From positions 62,001 through 126,000 of the forward strand of contig LNEE01000016.1 of NCBI GenBank assembly GCA_001464895.1: a stretch of 64,000 nucleotides of DNA, given 5' to 3'. A program made the position numbers and the translations under genes. This DNA comes from Betaproteobacteria bacterium Ga0077532 (lineage in GTDB: Bacteria > Pseudomonadota > Gammaproteobacteria > Burkholderiales > Ga0077523). Positions 32,167-42,940 of the stretch are shown piece by piece. The first letter of the stretch is position 1; every line of letters starts with the position of its first letter. The notes below the pieces were generated by a model. The model ran no database searches, was not told the DNA's origin, and was given only the letters and a program-made list of their open reading frames with translations.

Positions 32167-32492
32167 GGATAGCAAGTCATTGTTTTTGATAATTTTATTT
32201 GTTTCCCCGGAATCACACCGAAGAGAGATGTAAGGGCGCCCGACATTGGACTTACCCTCTAGTCGAGTGCGAGATGGCCTCACACTGCCAAGCAGCAGCG
32301 AAACCATGTACGGAGGGCAGGGAACAACGCCATCGGATACCACGACGCGTTGAGCATTCGAACAGGAGGCGGCACAGGCCTTGGCATGGATATCCGTATT
32401 TGTCCGACTACACTAGCGATGTGCTTCCGCATGGGTGATTCGCACTGAGCCATCCGCCTGCTTCGACCCAGTTCATCCAGGAGAACACGTCC

Positions 32493-33173
32493 GTGATACC
32501 CCCCTCAAGCGACGAAGATGTTTCACTTGCGAAGATCGAGCGCGCCTATGACTCGCCCCCATGGTGGTACGACGTGCGGGGCTTCTTCATTCTGACCTTT
32601 GCGTACCGGAGCACTCTCTGGGAGCAGGTTCGACTCTTCGGCAACAACATCGGCCCGGTGCATCTGGAGGGCGCCATCGGTAGTGGCACCTTGTTCGGCA
32701 TCATCTTGTGGTGGAAGCGTTTTACGCGGAAATCCATCGGCAGCGTCGTGGGCTTCGACTACGCCGAGGCGATGCTTGCGGGCGCGATCCGACGCTTTCG
32801 CGGCGACACCAGGATTCGCCTGCTGAAAGCGGATGTGGGAAGCCTGGACCTTCCGTCCTCGACGTTCGACACGGCCAATGTTGCAAACGCTGTGCACTGC
32901 TTTCCCGATGTCGATGCCGGATTCCGGGAACTGTTCCGAGTTCTGAAGCCCGGGGGCACACTCGCGATGAACGTGCTTCTATACCCGCGCGGCGCTGCCC
33001 CGCTTCGGTGGATAGCCGAGCGCATCGACCAGTGGGGCATGAAGAAGGGCATCCTGTACACGCCTTACGAACTCGATGACATCAAGCGGAGAATCTGCGC
33101 CGCGGGGTTCGAGATCGAGTGGGACGACATCACTGGCAACACCTACAACGTCAGGGCACGGAAGCCCAGATAG
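32493..33173 (+). CDS. Class I SAM-dependent methyltransferase
   Basis: VGFDYAEAMLAGAIRRF...LLKADVGSLDLPSSTFDTANVANAVHCFPDVDAGFRELFRVLKPGGTLAMNV; motifs I-III of the Methyltransf_11 type. Confidence 0.85.
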   Translation: MIPPSSDEDVSLAKIERAYDSPPWWYDVRGFFILTFAYRSTLWEQVRLFGNNIGPVHLEGAIGSGTLFGIILWWKRFTRKSIGSVVGFDYAEAMLAGAIRRFRGDTRIRLLKADVGSLDLPSSTFDTANVANAVHCFPDVDAGFRELFRVLKPGGTLAMNVLLYPRGAAPLRWIAERIDQWGMKKGILYTPYELDDIKRRICAAGFEIEWDDITGNTYNVRARKPR

Positions 33174-33202
33174 CGGAGGCCTGACATGCGTAGTCGTCAG
33201 CG

Positions 33203-34078
33203 TCAGCTCTCGCCGCGGACATCCATTTTGAGTTTCAACTTGGCGAGCACGAGCATCAATCTCATCAATGGGTTGCTCATGCCACCAGGGCGCCAGGTAC
33301 GGACAAACTTGTTCCGGTAGGCGTCGAACTGGAATCCGTGGGGTGCCGACAGAACCCGCCCGCGGCCGAGCAGAATCTTCAGTACTTCGACGCCCGCAGC
33401 CCCGGCACACATCTGGCAGGCCATTCCTGTCGAAGGCCCCGCGCGCTCGCCGAATTTCACCCGGTCCGGATCGACGAGGTACGTGCGCTGCAACAGCGCG
33501 GGTGACAATCCGATCAGGAAATGGAGAGCCTTTTCCTTCGGAGGAAGCCCTCGCAGCTGGAAGTATTCCTCGAATGTCATCCCGCCCGGGAGGAAGTTGA
33601 CGATGGCCGTCCCCATCCCTAGCGGAGCCGCGATGACTGCGGGAATCCGCTTCTCTGCAAGCTTGCGGTAGACAAGGTCCCGGGCATCGAACGCGAAGTA
33701 GTCCAACGCATCGACATAGATGTCGACCCCTTCGAGAAACCGATCGACGTTGTCTTCTGTGACGCCATTCGGGAACGTCTGAATGGCCAACTGGGGATTG
33801 ATGTCTCGCGCCATCTCATCCAGCACATCGATCTTGGGGCGGCCGAGAGTGGATACCATTGCTCCGGCCTGGCGGTTGAAATTCGCGAGTCCGAAGGTGT
33901 CGAAATCGGCGATGTTGAATGCGCCGATCCCGAGTCGGGCGAGCGTCAGTAGGTGGACACCACCAGTCCCGCCGAGACCGGCAATTGCAACACGCTTGCG
34001 CCGGAGTGCCGCCTGCTCCTCAGCGGTAACCCAGCCCAGATTTCTTGAAAAAGCTTCGTCATAAGAGAACATCGGCAA
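33203..34078 (-). CDS. ThiF/MoeB/HesA family E1-like adenylyltransferase
   Basis: VAIAGLGGTGGVHLLTLARLGIGAFNIADFDTFGLANFNRQAGA...DVLDEMARDINP; ThiF nucleotide-binding pattern; MACQMC. Confidence 0.9.
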   Translation of the reverse strand: MPMFSYDEAFSRNLGWVTAEEQAALRRKRVAIAGLGGTGGVHLLTLARLGIGAFNIADFDTFGLANFNRQAGAMVSTLGRPKIDVLDEMARDINPQLAIQTFPNGVTEDNVDRFLEGVDIYVDALDYFAFDARDLVYRKLAEKRIPAVIAAPLGMGTAIVNFLPGGMTFEEYFQLRGLPPKEKALHFLIGLSPALLQRTYLVDPDRVKFGERAGPSTGMACQMCAGAAGVEVLKILLGRGRVLSAPHGFQFDAYRNKFVRTWRPGGMSNPLMRLMLVLAKLKLKMDVRGES

Positions 34079-34155
34079 TCTCTGGGGACATGCACAACCC
34101 CAATCTTATGGCCTTGCTACACCGGACGGAAACGGGGAACTGCAGAACCGATGGG

Positions 34156-34926
34156 TCACAGGAGCGGCGCCGCGCGATGGCGCTCTGGCGGGCACCCATC
34201 CACTCCCTGATCAACGACCACCTCGGGACTGGGAAACAGTGCCAGGCCCTGGAAAGACGCTTGACCAACGCGATCGGACAGTTCTTCTGCGTTGGCATGC
34301 AGAAGCGTCCCAGTGGTGTTGACACGCGGATTGTGACGAGGACTGCCGAGCGCCCGAAAGCCAAGAATCCGCTTGTAGAAAGCAGCATGCCGCGGCGTGA
34401 CCTCTATCAGGACATCCGTACGGTCCAACTGTCGACCGACGGAAAACGCGCTATCGAACAGCTTTCGCAGGAGATCGAGAGATCTGAACGATGGCGTCGA
34501 TGCAAAACGCACTGCCTCGCAAAGACGACAGCCTTGATCCCGAAGTCGAGCAACCTCGTTCGGGTACAGGTGCTCCGCGATCAGGCCGCGCGCCCCGTCC
34601 ATCCGGAGAGTCAATGTGGCCAGGGTCGCACCATCCAGCCGATTCTTTGCGATGAGCACAGGTGCGTCGCCGGAAACGATGTTCTCAGCGCCGCGATCGA
34701 CTGCGTATCCCTTGGGAACGTAACGATTCAGGAGAAGCGCGTTGGCGGCAACGACATCCGATATCGTTTCAGCGACACCCACATCGATCAGTGCGAATCC
34801 GAACCCCGTAGCCGCGATAGCCACAACGGGTTTGATTGCCGGCAAGTCTTGAATCTGACCATGGCTGCCAGTGTCGCCTGCGACTGACGAACCAAGAGTA
34901 CATGTCCTCGAATGAACTTGAGTCAC
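34156..34926 (-). CDS. FeeM-like long-chain N-acyl amino acid synthase (GNAT fold), copy 1
   Basis: LATLTLRMDGARGLIAEHLYPNEVARLRDQGCRLCEAVRFA...TDVLIEVTPRHAAFYKRILGFRALGSPRHNPRVNTTGTLL; start codon uncertain. Confidence 0.7.
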   Translation of the reverse strand: MTQVHSRTCTLGSSVAGDTGSHGQIQDLPAIKPVVAIAATGFGFALIDVGVAETISDVVAANALLLNRYVPKGYAVDRGAENIVSGDAPVLIAKNRLDGATLATLTLRMDGARGLIAEHLYPNEVARLRDQGCRLCEAVRFASTPSFRSLDLLRKLFDSAFSVGRQLDRTDVLIEVTPRHAAFYKRILGFRALGSPRHNPRVNTTGTLLHANAEELSDRVGQASFQGLALFPSPEVVVDQGVDGCPPERHRAAPLL

Positions 34927-35229
34927 AGCAGGTCTCCGGGTTCGGGGATATTGTTTTCCGTTGCTTCCCCGTCTTCAGCATCGAACCCTGTCCTTCAACA
35001 GGACCCCGCGGACCATCTCAGTGCCGATGCTGCTGCGCGCCCTGGAAGGGGCTGCACACAACACCGGAACTGACTGCCCAGCGTGGGATTGAAATCACTA
35101 GCAATTGCCAAGCCCGGCGAAATAAACACCAACTATCAGTGCGGTATGGAACTCAGCACGGATCGACCATACCGATTTGTCGGCCGCATGAGACTAATGC
35201 AGTCGCGGTCAAGACTCATCTTGTACCCG

Positions 35230-36036
35230 CTACCTCCCTTCTTCTAGGCGCGAACCCTCCGGAAGCTGTTCGATTCGCTTCAAACGCTCAACAACACCGC
35301 GTTCCTCCTTTTCGGAGAATGCGTACGGGTAGAGCGTCATGTTCTTCGAATTCTTGCCCCCACCGCCGTGAATTCGTATCTGCTCGGCAGCGTACTCAAG
35401 GTCCAGTCGCAAAAGAACGCCCATTGTGTTGACCCTGGGGTTCAAGCGTACTTCCCCACAGCGCTCGAATCCGAGGAGATGTTTGTAGAAGAGTGCGTGC
35501 TTCGGAGTGACCTCGATCAAGAGATCAGTGCAGTGATTGAGGTGGTAGGCGTAAATGAATGCCACGTGAAACAAGGCAGCGAGGAGGTGCTTCGAATTGA
35601 CGCCGCGGTCGACGGCGAACTTGATCATTTCGCAAAGTTGCCCGCCATTCGCGCGCAGGGCGTCCGCCTCATCGCGGTACAGCACATCCACGAGCAAAGG
35701 GATCCCGCGGTCCAACCCCACAGTCAGCGTTCCGAGAGCGCTTCCGTCGTGATAGTCAGCCGCCACAAGGGTGATTTGGTCCGGTCGCCCAACCACCTGT
35801 TGCCCAGCACCATAGCCACGCCATGAGTACATCTTGTTAAGTAGCAGCGTGGCCCCGAACCGCTTTCCTTCGGAGTCGGCAGGACGAATCCCGAACGTGC
35901 GAGCGTCCGTGCTGAAGATTGTCGCTATGTCCGAATCGGCACTGTGATCAAACGAAAGCGAGGAGAAGACATCGCTCAATTCGTCCCCGGCAGTTGTGAA
36001 CCCGATCGGCGTTTTCGAAGCCTCTCTCGTTGTCAT
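35230..36036 (-). CDS. FeeM-like long-chain N-acyl amino acid synthase (GNAT fold), copy 2
   Basis: LGTLTVGLDRGIPLLVDVLYRDEADALRANGGQLCEMIKFAVD...TDLLIEVTPKHALFYKHLLGFERCGEVRLNPRVNTMGVLL; start at MTTREASK with GGGAGA upstream. Confidence 0.75.
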   Translation of the reverse strand: MTTREASKTPIGFTTAGDELSDVFSSLSFDHSADSDIATIFSTDARTFGIRPADSEGKRFGATLLLNKMYSWRGYGAGQQVVGRPDQITLVAADYHDGSALGTLTVGLDRGIPLLVDVLYRDEADALRANGGQLCEMIKFAVDRGVNSKHLLAALFHVAFIYAYHLNHCTDLLIEVTPKHALFYKHLLGFERCGEVRLNPRVNTMGVLLRLDLEYAAEQIRIHGGGGKNSKNMTLYPYAFSEKEERGVVERLKRIEQLPEGSRLEEGR

Positions 36037-36392
36037 TTCGTATGTCTCCCCGTTCTCCCACATGGGCCGACGTCGCGACGCCCCATCATGGCCGATGTTG
36101 CAGTCCCCAACAAACCGGGCAAAGATCCCTCAGCAACATGGAAACTCCAGCAATGCGCTGATTGGACGCGAGCAGCTTTCTTGCCTGCGGACGAGATCGG
36201 CTCACGGCGAGCCGGCATAGCGAATGCAAGAACTGTCGCCTAGGGGAAACGAAGAGGGTTTCCAAACGAAACCACCCGACGCACTCGACATGGACAAACA
36301 GGTTAAGAGCCTTCGTTGCGGGGACGAAGGACTCTCAAGACTTGACACTCCGGCAGGTTTGGGTTTCCAAACCGCTCAAGCCGGTCCAGCGA

Positions 36393-36722
36393 TCAGGACT
36401 GCGCGGAACCTGGCCCGATGAGCTTCTGCAGTTCGCCGCTCTGATACATCTCGCGCATGATGTCCGCGCCCCCTACGAAATCGCCTCGAACGTACAGCTG
36501 TGGAATCGTCGGCCAGCTCGAGAACTCCTTGATCCCCTGTCGAATGTCCGGATCGTCCAACACATTGACTGTAGCCACTTCCTCGACACCACACGCTTCT
36601 AGAATCTGAATCGCCGCCGCCGAGAACCCACACATCGGCGCGTCCGGGGTGCCTTTCATGTAGAGGACAACGGGGTTCTCAGACACCTGCTTGCGAATCG
36701 CTTCCTTCTTGTCCATGGGCAT
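36393..36722 (-). CDS. grxD: Monothiol glutaredoxin, Grx4 family
   Basis: VVLYMKGTPDAPMCGFSAAAIQILEACGV...SSWPTIPQLYVRGDFVGGADIMREMYQSGELQKL. Confidence 0.95.
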   Translation of the reverse strand: MPMDKKEAIRKQVSENPVVLYMKGTPDAPMCGFSAAAIQILEACGVEEVATVNVLDDPDIRQGIKEFSSWPTIPQLYVRGDFVGGADIMREMYQSGELQKLIGPGSAQS

Positions 36723-36824
36723 GCTGCTCCGTTCATTTCGAGGCATCCAAAGACGGACACCTCCTATAGAAACTGATGGTAACGGCTCCATGCCGACGCA
36801 ACAACCGAGGCGCCGGACGGATCG

Positions 36825-37724
36825 TCAAGCGCTCACTGCGGTGCTCTTGCGACGCGCCTTGTCTGGCGCCTTTCGCGCCATCCGACCAACAACGATACGG
36901 GGAACTCCACTCAGGTCGTTCGCGGTTTCCACGGACTGGAAACCCGCCGCAGTGAACATTTGGCAGACTTCGTCTCGCTGGTCGTACCCGTGCTCGACGA
37001 CGAGTGTGCCGCCCGCATCGAGGTGGCTAGGCGCAGTCGAAACAACCACGCGCAATGCATCGAGACCGTCGGATCCCCCAACCAAGGCGCGCGCGGGTTC
37101 GAACTTCAGTGCATCCAAGTGCGGATCACCTTCTGCGACGTAGGGTGGATTCGATACGATCACCTCGAAAGTCTCCCCTGCCAGCGCGCGATACCAATCG
37201 GACTGCAGCAGACGCGCGTTGCTCGCGCCGAGACGCTCGGCGTTCTCGCGCGCAACCGCAAGCGCCTCTTCGCTCGCATCCACACCTGTGACGAGCGCCG
37301 CAGGCCTGGCAAGCGCGATCGAGATGGCAATACAACCGCTACCGGTCCCGAGATCAAGGACGCGCGCAGCGCGCCCTTCCGGGCAGGCACCGAGTGCCGC
37401 CTCAACGAGCACTTCGGTGTCTGGACGAGGAATCAGAACGTCCTGCGTCACTTTGAACAGGTGGTCTCTGAAGGGCCATTCCCCGAGCACGTAAGGAAGT
37501 GGCTCACCTCGAAGGCGTCGATCGAAGACTATCCCGTAGGCAGAAAGATCGAAGCGGCCGGGAGATTCCCGTTCCCGAACGATCAACTGAGCCGGCGTCA
37601 GTTGCAGTGCATGCGTTGCGAGCCGTCGAATCTCGCGCATGGCGTCGCCCCGGGATATCTTGACCGTCGCGGCCAAGCGCCGGGCATCTGCTGCCAGACG
37701 CGCACCCAAAGTAAACAGACTCAT
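36825..37724 (-). CDS. prmC: Peptide chain release factor N5-glutamine methyltransferase
   Basis: [43 protein letters not shown]...[16 protein letters not shown]...VSNPPYV; overlaps prfA. Confidence 0.95.
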   Translation of the reverse strand: MSLFTLGARLAADARRLAATVKISRGDAMREIRRLATHALQLTPAQLIVRERESPGRFDLSAYGIVFDRRLRGEPLPYVLGEWPFRDHLFKVTQDVLIPRPDTEVLVEAALGACPEGRAARVLDLGTGSGCIAISIALARPAALVTGVDASEEALAVARENAERLGASNARLLQSDWYRALAGETFEVIVSNPPYVAEGDPHLDALKFEPARALVGGSDGLDALRVVVSTAPSHLDAGGTLVVEHGYDQRDEVCQMFTAAGFQSVETANDLSGVPRIVVGRMARKAPDKARRKSTAVSA

Positions 37725-38803
37725 TGCTCCTCCGCTAGTGAAGCCAGTTGCTCCGCCTGATGCTCAGCCATGAGCGCAGCACAAAGTTCCTCGATGTCGC
37801 CATCCATGATCTGGGCAATCTTGTGGAGCGTGATGTTGATGCGGTGATCCGTCACTCGCCCCTGGGGAAAGTTGTAAGTTCGGATACGCTCGGAACGATC
37901 CCCACTACCAATCATGGACTTGCGATCAGCAGCCGTCTTCGCGGCCTGTTCTCTCACCTGCTTGTCACGAATCCGCGCGGCGAGAATCGACATCGCCTGC
38001 GCCTTGTTCTTGTGTTGGGATCGGTCGTCCTGACACTCCACCACGATCCCCGTGGGCAAGTGGGTGACGCGCACGGCGGAATCGGTCTTGTTGATGTGCT
38101 GCCCCCCGGCGCCGGAGGCGCGAAAGGTGTCAACTCGCAGATCGGCCGGATTCAGAATGACATCCGTGACGTCGTCAACCTCCGGCAGGATGGCCACTGT
38201 GCATGCCGACGTATGGATCCGCCCCTGCGCTTCCGTCGCTGGTACTCGCTGGACCCGATGACCACCTGATTCGAACTTGAGCTTCGAGTAGGCCCCCTGA
38301 CCGGCGATCTTGGCGATGATTTCCTTGAAGCCACCCAACTCGCTCGGACTCTGGGCAACGAGCTCGACCCTCCAGCCATTGCGCTCGGCGAACCGCGAAT
38401 ACATGCGGAACAAGTCACCCGCAAACAACGCGGATTCGTCTCCCCCGGCACCCGCTCGAATCTCGAGAAAGATGTCGCGGTCGTCGTTGGGGTCGCGAGG
38501 CAGAAGCTCCCGCTGAAGTTCGGACTCGAGTTCCTCCAGGCGCCGGCGAGTGGCCCGAGTCTCTTCTTCAGCGAACTCACGCATGCCCGGCTCGGCCGCC
38601 ATCTGTTGGGCGGCCGCCAGGTCATGCTCTCCTTCACGGTAGGCGCGATAGAGGTCGACAACCGGTCGGATGCCTGCATGTTCCCGCACCAGCTTTCGAT
38701 AGGTATCGAGGTCACGCGTGACCTCTTCCTGGGCCAACAGGTGATCGATCTCTTCGATGCGTGCAGAAAGTCGCATCAGTCGCGACGAAAGCGATGCCTT
38801 CAT
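37721..38803 (-). CDS. prfA: Peptide chain release factor 1
   Basis: [67 protein letters not shown]. Confidence 0.97.
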   Translation of the reverse strand: MKASLSSRLMRLSARIEEIDHLLAQEEVTRDLDTYRKLVREHAGIRPVVDLYRAYREGEHDLAAAQQMAAEPGMREFAEEETRATRRRLEELESELQRELLPRDPNDDRDIFLEIRAGAGGDESALFAGDLFRMYSRFAERNGWRVELVAQSPSELGGFKEIIAKIAGQGAYSKLKFESGGHRVQRVPATEAQGRIHTSACTVAILPEVDDVTDVILNPADLRVDTFRASGAGGQHINKTDSAVRVTHLPTGIVVECQDDRSQHKNKAQAMSILAARIRDKQVREQAAKTAADRKSMIGSGDRSERIRTYNFPQGRVTDHRINITLHKIAQIMDGDIEELCAALMAEHQAEQLASLAEEQ

Positions 38804-40053
38804 GCCCGCCTGTCGCCCCCGAAGAGGCCCGACAGCACACCGAGGATCCGGTCTCGATCGTCGCCCTCGGCACCTTGGAGTGCCTGCGTCGGACCATGGA
38901 GGAACTTGTTCGTCAGCCCGTGTGAGAGCGCCTCGAGCACCACTTTCGGATCATCACCACGCGCAATGGCTCTCAGCGCGCGATCGACCTCATGCTGTCT
39001 GACGGCCTCTGCACGCCCGCGGATCTCCCGGATCGCCGGCACCAACTCGCGGGACCGCAACCACCGCATGAAATCGGACACACCCGTGGCGATGATCGAC
39101 TCCGCCTCGGCAACAGCGGCATGACGGTGGTCGAGCCCCTCACGGACGATCGTCCCGAGATCGTCAACCGTGTAGAGGAAGACGTCCCCGAGCTTGGCAA
39201 CCTCCGGCTCGATATCTCGAGGCACCGCGAGGTCCACCAGCAGCATCGGCCGATGCCGCCTCGCCTTCAGCGCCCGCTCGATAAGGCCCTTGCCAAGGAT
39301 CGGCAGCGGGCTGGCAGTACACGTCACGACGATATCGAACTGCGCCACCGCATCTGGAAGCGCCGACAGAGGGATGGCCTGGCCGGAATACTTGACCGCC
39401 ATTCCTTCCGCCCGCTCCATCGTTCGGTTCGTGAAAACAGCACGCCGCGGCTTCCGAGCACAGAAATGGGCTGCGCAGAGATCGATCATCTCGCCTGCGC
39501 CGATGAAAAGAACGGCTTGCTCCGCGATGGAAGGAAAGATCCGCTCGGCGACCCGGACACCCGCCGCGGCCAGCGACACCGAGCTTGCGCCGATATCGGT
39601 CCGGGTCCTGACCTCCTTCGCAACAGAGAACGTTCGCTGAAAAAGCTTGTGAAGGACGGTACCAAGAGTCCCGGCCTCTTCCGCGAAACGTACGGCCTGC
39701 TTCATCTGCCCCAGGATCTGCGCTTCGCCGATGACCATGGACTCGAGGCCGCTGGCGACCCGGAAAGCATGCGCAACCGCCTGTTCGCGGGGGAATTCGT
39801 AGAGGTAGGGGGCGAGCTTGTCAGCGCCGAGCCCGTGGTACTTCGCGAGCCAATCGATGATCCGCGAGGGCTCGGCTGTGGCGCAAAACACTTCCGTGCG
39901 GTTGCAGGTCGAGATGATCGCGGCTTCGTCGACGCGCTGATTCTTGACAAGATCGACGAGCGCGGGCCGAAGGCCTTCTGCGGCGAAGGCCACCTGTTCG
40001 CGCAACGCAAGTGGCGCCGTCTGGTGGTTGACGCCTAGCGCGACCAGTTCCAT
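38800..40053 (-). CDS. hemA: Glutamyl-tRNA reductase
   Basis: [23 protein letters not shown]...[11 protein letters not shown]...[21 protein letters not shown]. Confidence 0.97.
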   Translation of the reverse strand: MELVALGVNHQTAPLALREQVAFAAEGLRPALVDLVKNQRVDEAAIISTCNRTEVFCATAEPSRIIDWLAKYHGLGADKLAPYLYEFPREQAVAHAFRVASGLESMVIGEAQILGQMKQAVRFAEEAGTLGTVLHKLFQRTFSVAKEVRTRTDIGASSVSLAAAGVRVAERIFPSIAEQAVLFIGAGEMIDLCAAHFCARKPRRAVFTNRTMERAEGMAVKYSGQAIPLSALPDAVAQFDIVVTCTASPLPILGKGLIERALKARRHRPMLLVDLAVPRDIEPEVAKLGDVFLYTVDDLGTIVREGLDHRHAAVAEAESIIATGVSDFMRWLRSRELVPAIREIRGRAEAVRQHEVDRALRAIARGDDPKVVLEALSHGLTNKFLHGPTQALQGAEGDDRDRILGVLSGLFGGDRRA

Positions 40054-40198
40054 CGGCTATCGGTCCGGACGCGGCATAGCGGAAATTCGCGAAGTTTGAT
40101 GCTGCCTCCGGAATCGCACACCACGGTCTGCCGCTGGGCGGCGGTCTCCATGCTAGGACCCCTCGGAACGAAGGAATCGCTCCGGAAGACAGTGGGGT

Positions 40199-40274
40199 TG
40201 GTGGCCAAGGGCGGAATCGAACCACCGACACAAGGATTTTCAATCCTCTGCTCTACCGACTGAGCTACTTGGCC
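40199..40274 (-). tRNA. tRNA-Phe (anticodon GAA), CCA encoded
   Basis: Minus strand GGCCAAGTAGCTCAGTCGGTAGAGCAGAGGATTGAAAATCCTTGTGTCGGTGGTTCGATTCCGCCCTTGGCCACCA folds as a cloverleaf with TTGAAAA anticodon loop. Confidence 0.95.
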
Positions 40275-40918
40275 GTCGTCACACAGTCGACATCCCGCCC
40301 AGACGCTCCCCCGAACGATTAGAGGGAACTGTTGATTCAGTGCGAGGCGTCGAAACGTTCCGGTTGAGACACTCAGCTGGCTGGTTTCCCTCGCCGCATG
40401 GCTTTTCTTCGCCATAAGGCAGCAGGCATTACGTAAGCCAACCCGTCCGCAACCGAACGAAAATTATAGACGATCGATGCAGCGATGGCGAGCCAGGCGA
40501 GCACCTAGAGAATCATGCACTCCCGCGCGGACTCGCGATAACATCGACGGGGGAAGGAGTTTGTTGTCTGTCCACGGAGCCCCACGGCGGACACAGGCGC
40601 AATCGCGCCCTTTCGCCGGAGTGTCGGATAAGCACGCCACCGACACGAGCGACAGGTGATGGGCTCGCCTCGTCGGAAGCCATCGGACATCGGGCCAAGA
40701 GCGCACGACACCCAGACTGCAAACGAATCGACCGCCGTCAACACCATTTAGGAAACCAGTCACAGATACGAGCGGCCCGTCGCGAATTGCGCGGGCAACC
40801 GCTCCCTGAGATCCGATCGCCAAGCCAGATCCTGGCTACGACGGAGCCCGGCTCCCCGGTCCCTTACCCCTACAAGCCAGGCGCAGTACCCGGAACCGCC
40901 AGCGAGCCCCCACCCAGC

Positions 40919-42904
40919 ATGGAACGCATACTTCTCGTAGAGAGCAACGCCACCCTCAGGGAATGGTGCCGGCTTCATCTCAACGCAAATGGTTACCAGG
41001 TGACCGCGGGGGATCACCTCGGCCAGATGCTCGATGCAGCACGGAGCGAACGATCTGACCTGGCGATCATCTCGACCGACCTGCCCGGCAGCAACGCATT
41101 CGTGCTTGCCGCCACGCTGCGCTCCGATGCACGCACCGCCATGATTCCTCTGCTTTTCCTCGTTCCGGGAGATGAGCCGGAGACGTATTCCCGAGCGCTG
41201 ACCATTGCCCCGGGCGGCGTTCTAAGCAAGCCCTTCGGATGGCCCGTACTGCGGGAAGCGGTTCGCGCTCGACTGGGCTCCGAGATGAATGGCGGGGCCG
41301 GCACGGACATGCCGGCACTCTCCGCGTGGGGTACGAGCCCGCTTGCGTCACCGGGGATGCTCGTCGAGTCCCGTAGTGCGAGCGTGCTCTTCGTTTCGTT
41401 GCGAAACCTCGTGACACTCGCAAGGTCTCTGCGCGGCAGAACACTCGAGTCGCTGCTGCAGAAGTTCGTGACCGACTCGCGCGACGCCATTCTCAGCCAG
41501 GGCGGCTGGGTCGTTCGCGCTGACGCCACTGGACTGCTGGCGCTCTTCGAGGATGGCCCGAACACGGACCGAACGCATTCGACCCGCGCCTTCGAGGCGG
41601 CGATGGCGGCCATGCTCACCGCCAGGCGGGTCAAGACGTGGGCTCACGCCACGCTCTCGGACGCGTTCATACCCCAGATTTCGATCGGCTGCGGGATCGA
41701 CTCGGGAGAGGTGATCGTGGCGCGTCTGGCAATCGGGGGCACCGTGGTACCCAGCGTCGCCGGCCCGGCCGTCGATGTGGCGAGCCGGCTGGATGGCCGC
41801 TCCAAGGGGCTGGGTTGGAGCATCGCGGTGTCTGAAGCGAGCGCACTGCTTGCCGGCAACCGCTTTCAACTGGGCCGCCGAGCGACCGTCACGGACTCCG
41901 ACCACGGCACCATCCCGATCGTCGAAGTGAGCGGGTTCAACCCAGGGACGGCCCGCCCCGGCGAACTGATCATGATGACCGAGGCCAGCGAGGCAATCCT
42001 GTCGAATGGCATCCTGGCCCGCCTGCCTGGCGACGCCGAGCCCGACGAAGCCGATCGAACGATCGTGGTGGGCGGGTCGTTGCGCCCGCCGGAGGAGCAC
42101 GACGTCGGTGTCCCGCATCGGAAGATAGTGAAGCGTGTCGGGCAGGGCTCGAGCGTCACTGCGTATCAAGCAGTACACGAACACACTGCGAGGGACGAGT
42201 TTCTCAAGGTGATCCCCGTCCGTGAGGTCCCGGACGGCTTCATCGAGCAATACCTCGACGACTATCGCCGGATTGCTGACCTCGACCAGCGCAACGTTCT
42301 CTCGGTCTTCGAGATCGGGCGTACCGACGACATCGCATTCGTGGCAACGGAGTTCCTGCCGGGAGGGAGCCTCGAGGCCGCGATCCGCAAACGCGTCCCG
42401 ATCGGTCTGTCACTCAACTATCTTGCGCAGATGAGCTTCGCACTCGACGCCCTGCACGGGCTGGACCTCTTTCACGGATCGCTCGGCGCGGAACATTTTC
42501 TGTTCCGAAAGGAACGGGTCGTGGTGTTGGCTGACTTCAACACCACCGAACGAGCATTGCGCACAGCGCGCCGCGAAAATGTTTCAGCTTCCGAGCGTGA
42601 AGCGTATCTCCAGAACGGCCGACGGGCGGATTTCCGCGCGCTCGGACTCATCCTGAGCGCACTGCTTCGAGGGGACACGCCAGCTCGAAGCGGGGGCCAG
42701 CCCGACGGAGATCTGACAGCATCGCTGCGCCTGCCCGAAGAACTCGCAGCACTTCGACCCTGTCTGGAAGGGCTCCTCGGAACAGGGCGAAATCGCGCGT
42801 TCGAAAGGGCCGAGGAAGTGCTCGTTGAATTGATGACGGTCCGGGAGGTGTTTCCGTTCGACATGCGCGCCGGTGATCCCGACAGCGCGCCGCTGCTTCC
42901 ATGA
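40919..42904 (+). CDS. Receiver-like, class III cyclase-like, protein-kinase-like fusion with degenerate catalytic motifs
   Basis: MERILLVESN...IISTDLPG...GGVLSKPFGWP (REC); VLFVSLRNLVTLARSL...GWVVRADATGLLALFEDG...IGCGIDSGEVIVARLA (cyclase-like); VKRVGQGSSVTAYQAV...FLKVIPV...HGSLGAEHFLF...LADFNTTE (kinase-like). Confidence 0.75.
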   Translation: MERILLVESNATLREWCRLHLNANGYQVTAGDHLGQMLDAARSERSDLAIISTDLPGSNAFVLAATLRSDARTAMIPLLFLVPGDEPETYSRALTIAPGGVLSKPFGWPVLREAVRARLGSEMNGGAGTDMPALSAWGTSPLASPGMLVESRSASVLFVSLRNLVTLARSLRGRTLESLLQKFVTDSRDAILSQGGWVVRADATGLLALFEDGPNTDRTHSTRAFEAAMAAMLTARRVKTWAHATLSDAFIPQISIGCGIDSGEVIVARLAIGGTVVPSVAGPAVDVASRLDGRSKGLGWSIAVSEASALLAGNRFQLGRRATVTDSDHGTIPIVEVSGFNPGTARPGELIMMTEASEAILSNGILARLPGDAEPDEADRTIVVGGSLRPPEEHDVGVPHRKIVKRVGQGSSVTAYQAVHEHTARDEFLKVIPVREVPDGFIEQYLDDYRRIADLDQRNVLSVFEIGRTDDIAFVATEFLPGGSLEAAIRKRVPIGLSLNYLAQMSFALDALHGLDLFHGSLGAEHFLFRKERVVVLADFNTTERALRTARRENVSASEREAYLQNGRRADFRALGLILSALLRGDTPARSGGQPDGDLTASLRLPEELAALRPCLEGLLGTGRNRAFERAEEVLVELMTVREVFPFDMRAGDPDSAPLLP

Positions 42905-42940
42905 CGAGCAAGCGGCCCGGGCAATCTGCCGGACTGACGC

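Noticed and set aside
36305-36338. Hairpin AGAGCCTTCGTTGCGGGGACGAAGGACTCT between grxD and the FeeM-like gene
   Set aside because: No T-tract on either strand and mismatched stem; not enough to call a terminator or RNA element.
40035-40415. 126-aa minus-strand ORF containing DGQVAQSVEQRIENPCVGGSIPPLATN
   Set aside because: This is the familiar false translation through a tRNA (here tRNA-Phe), not a protein.
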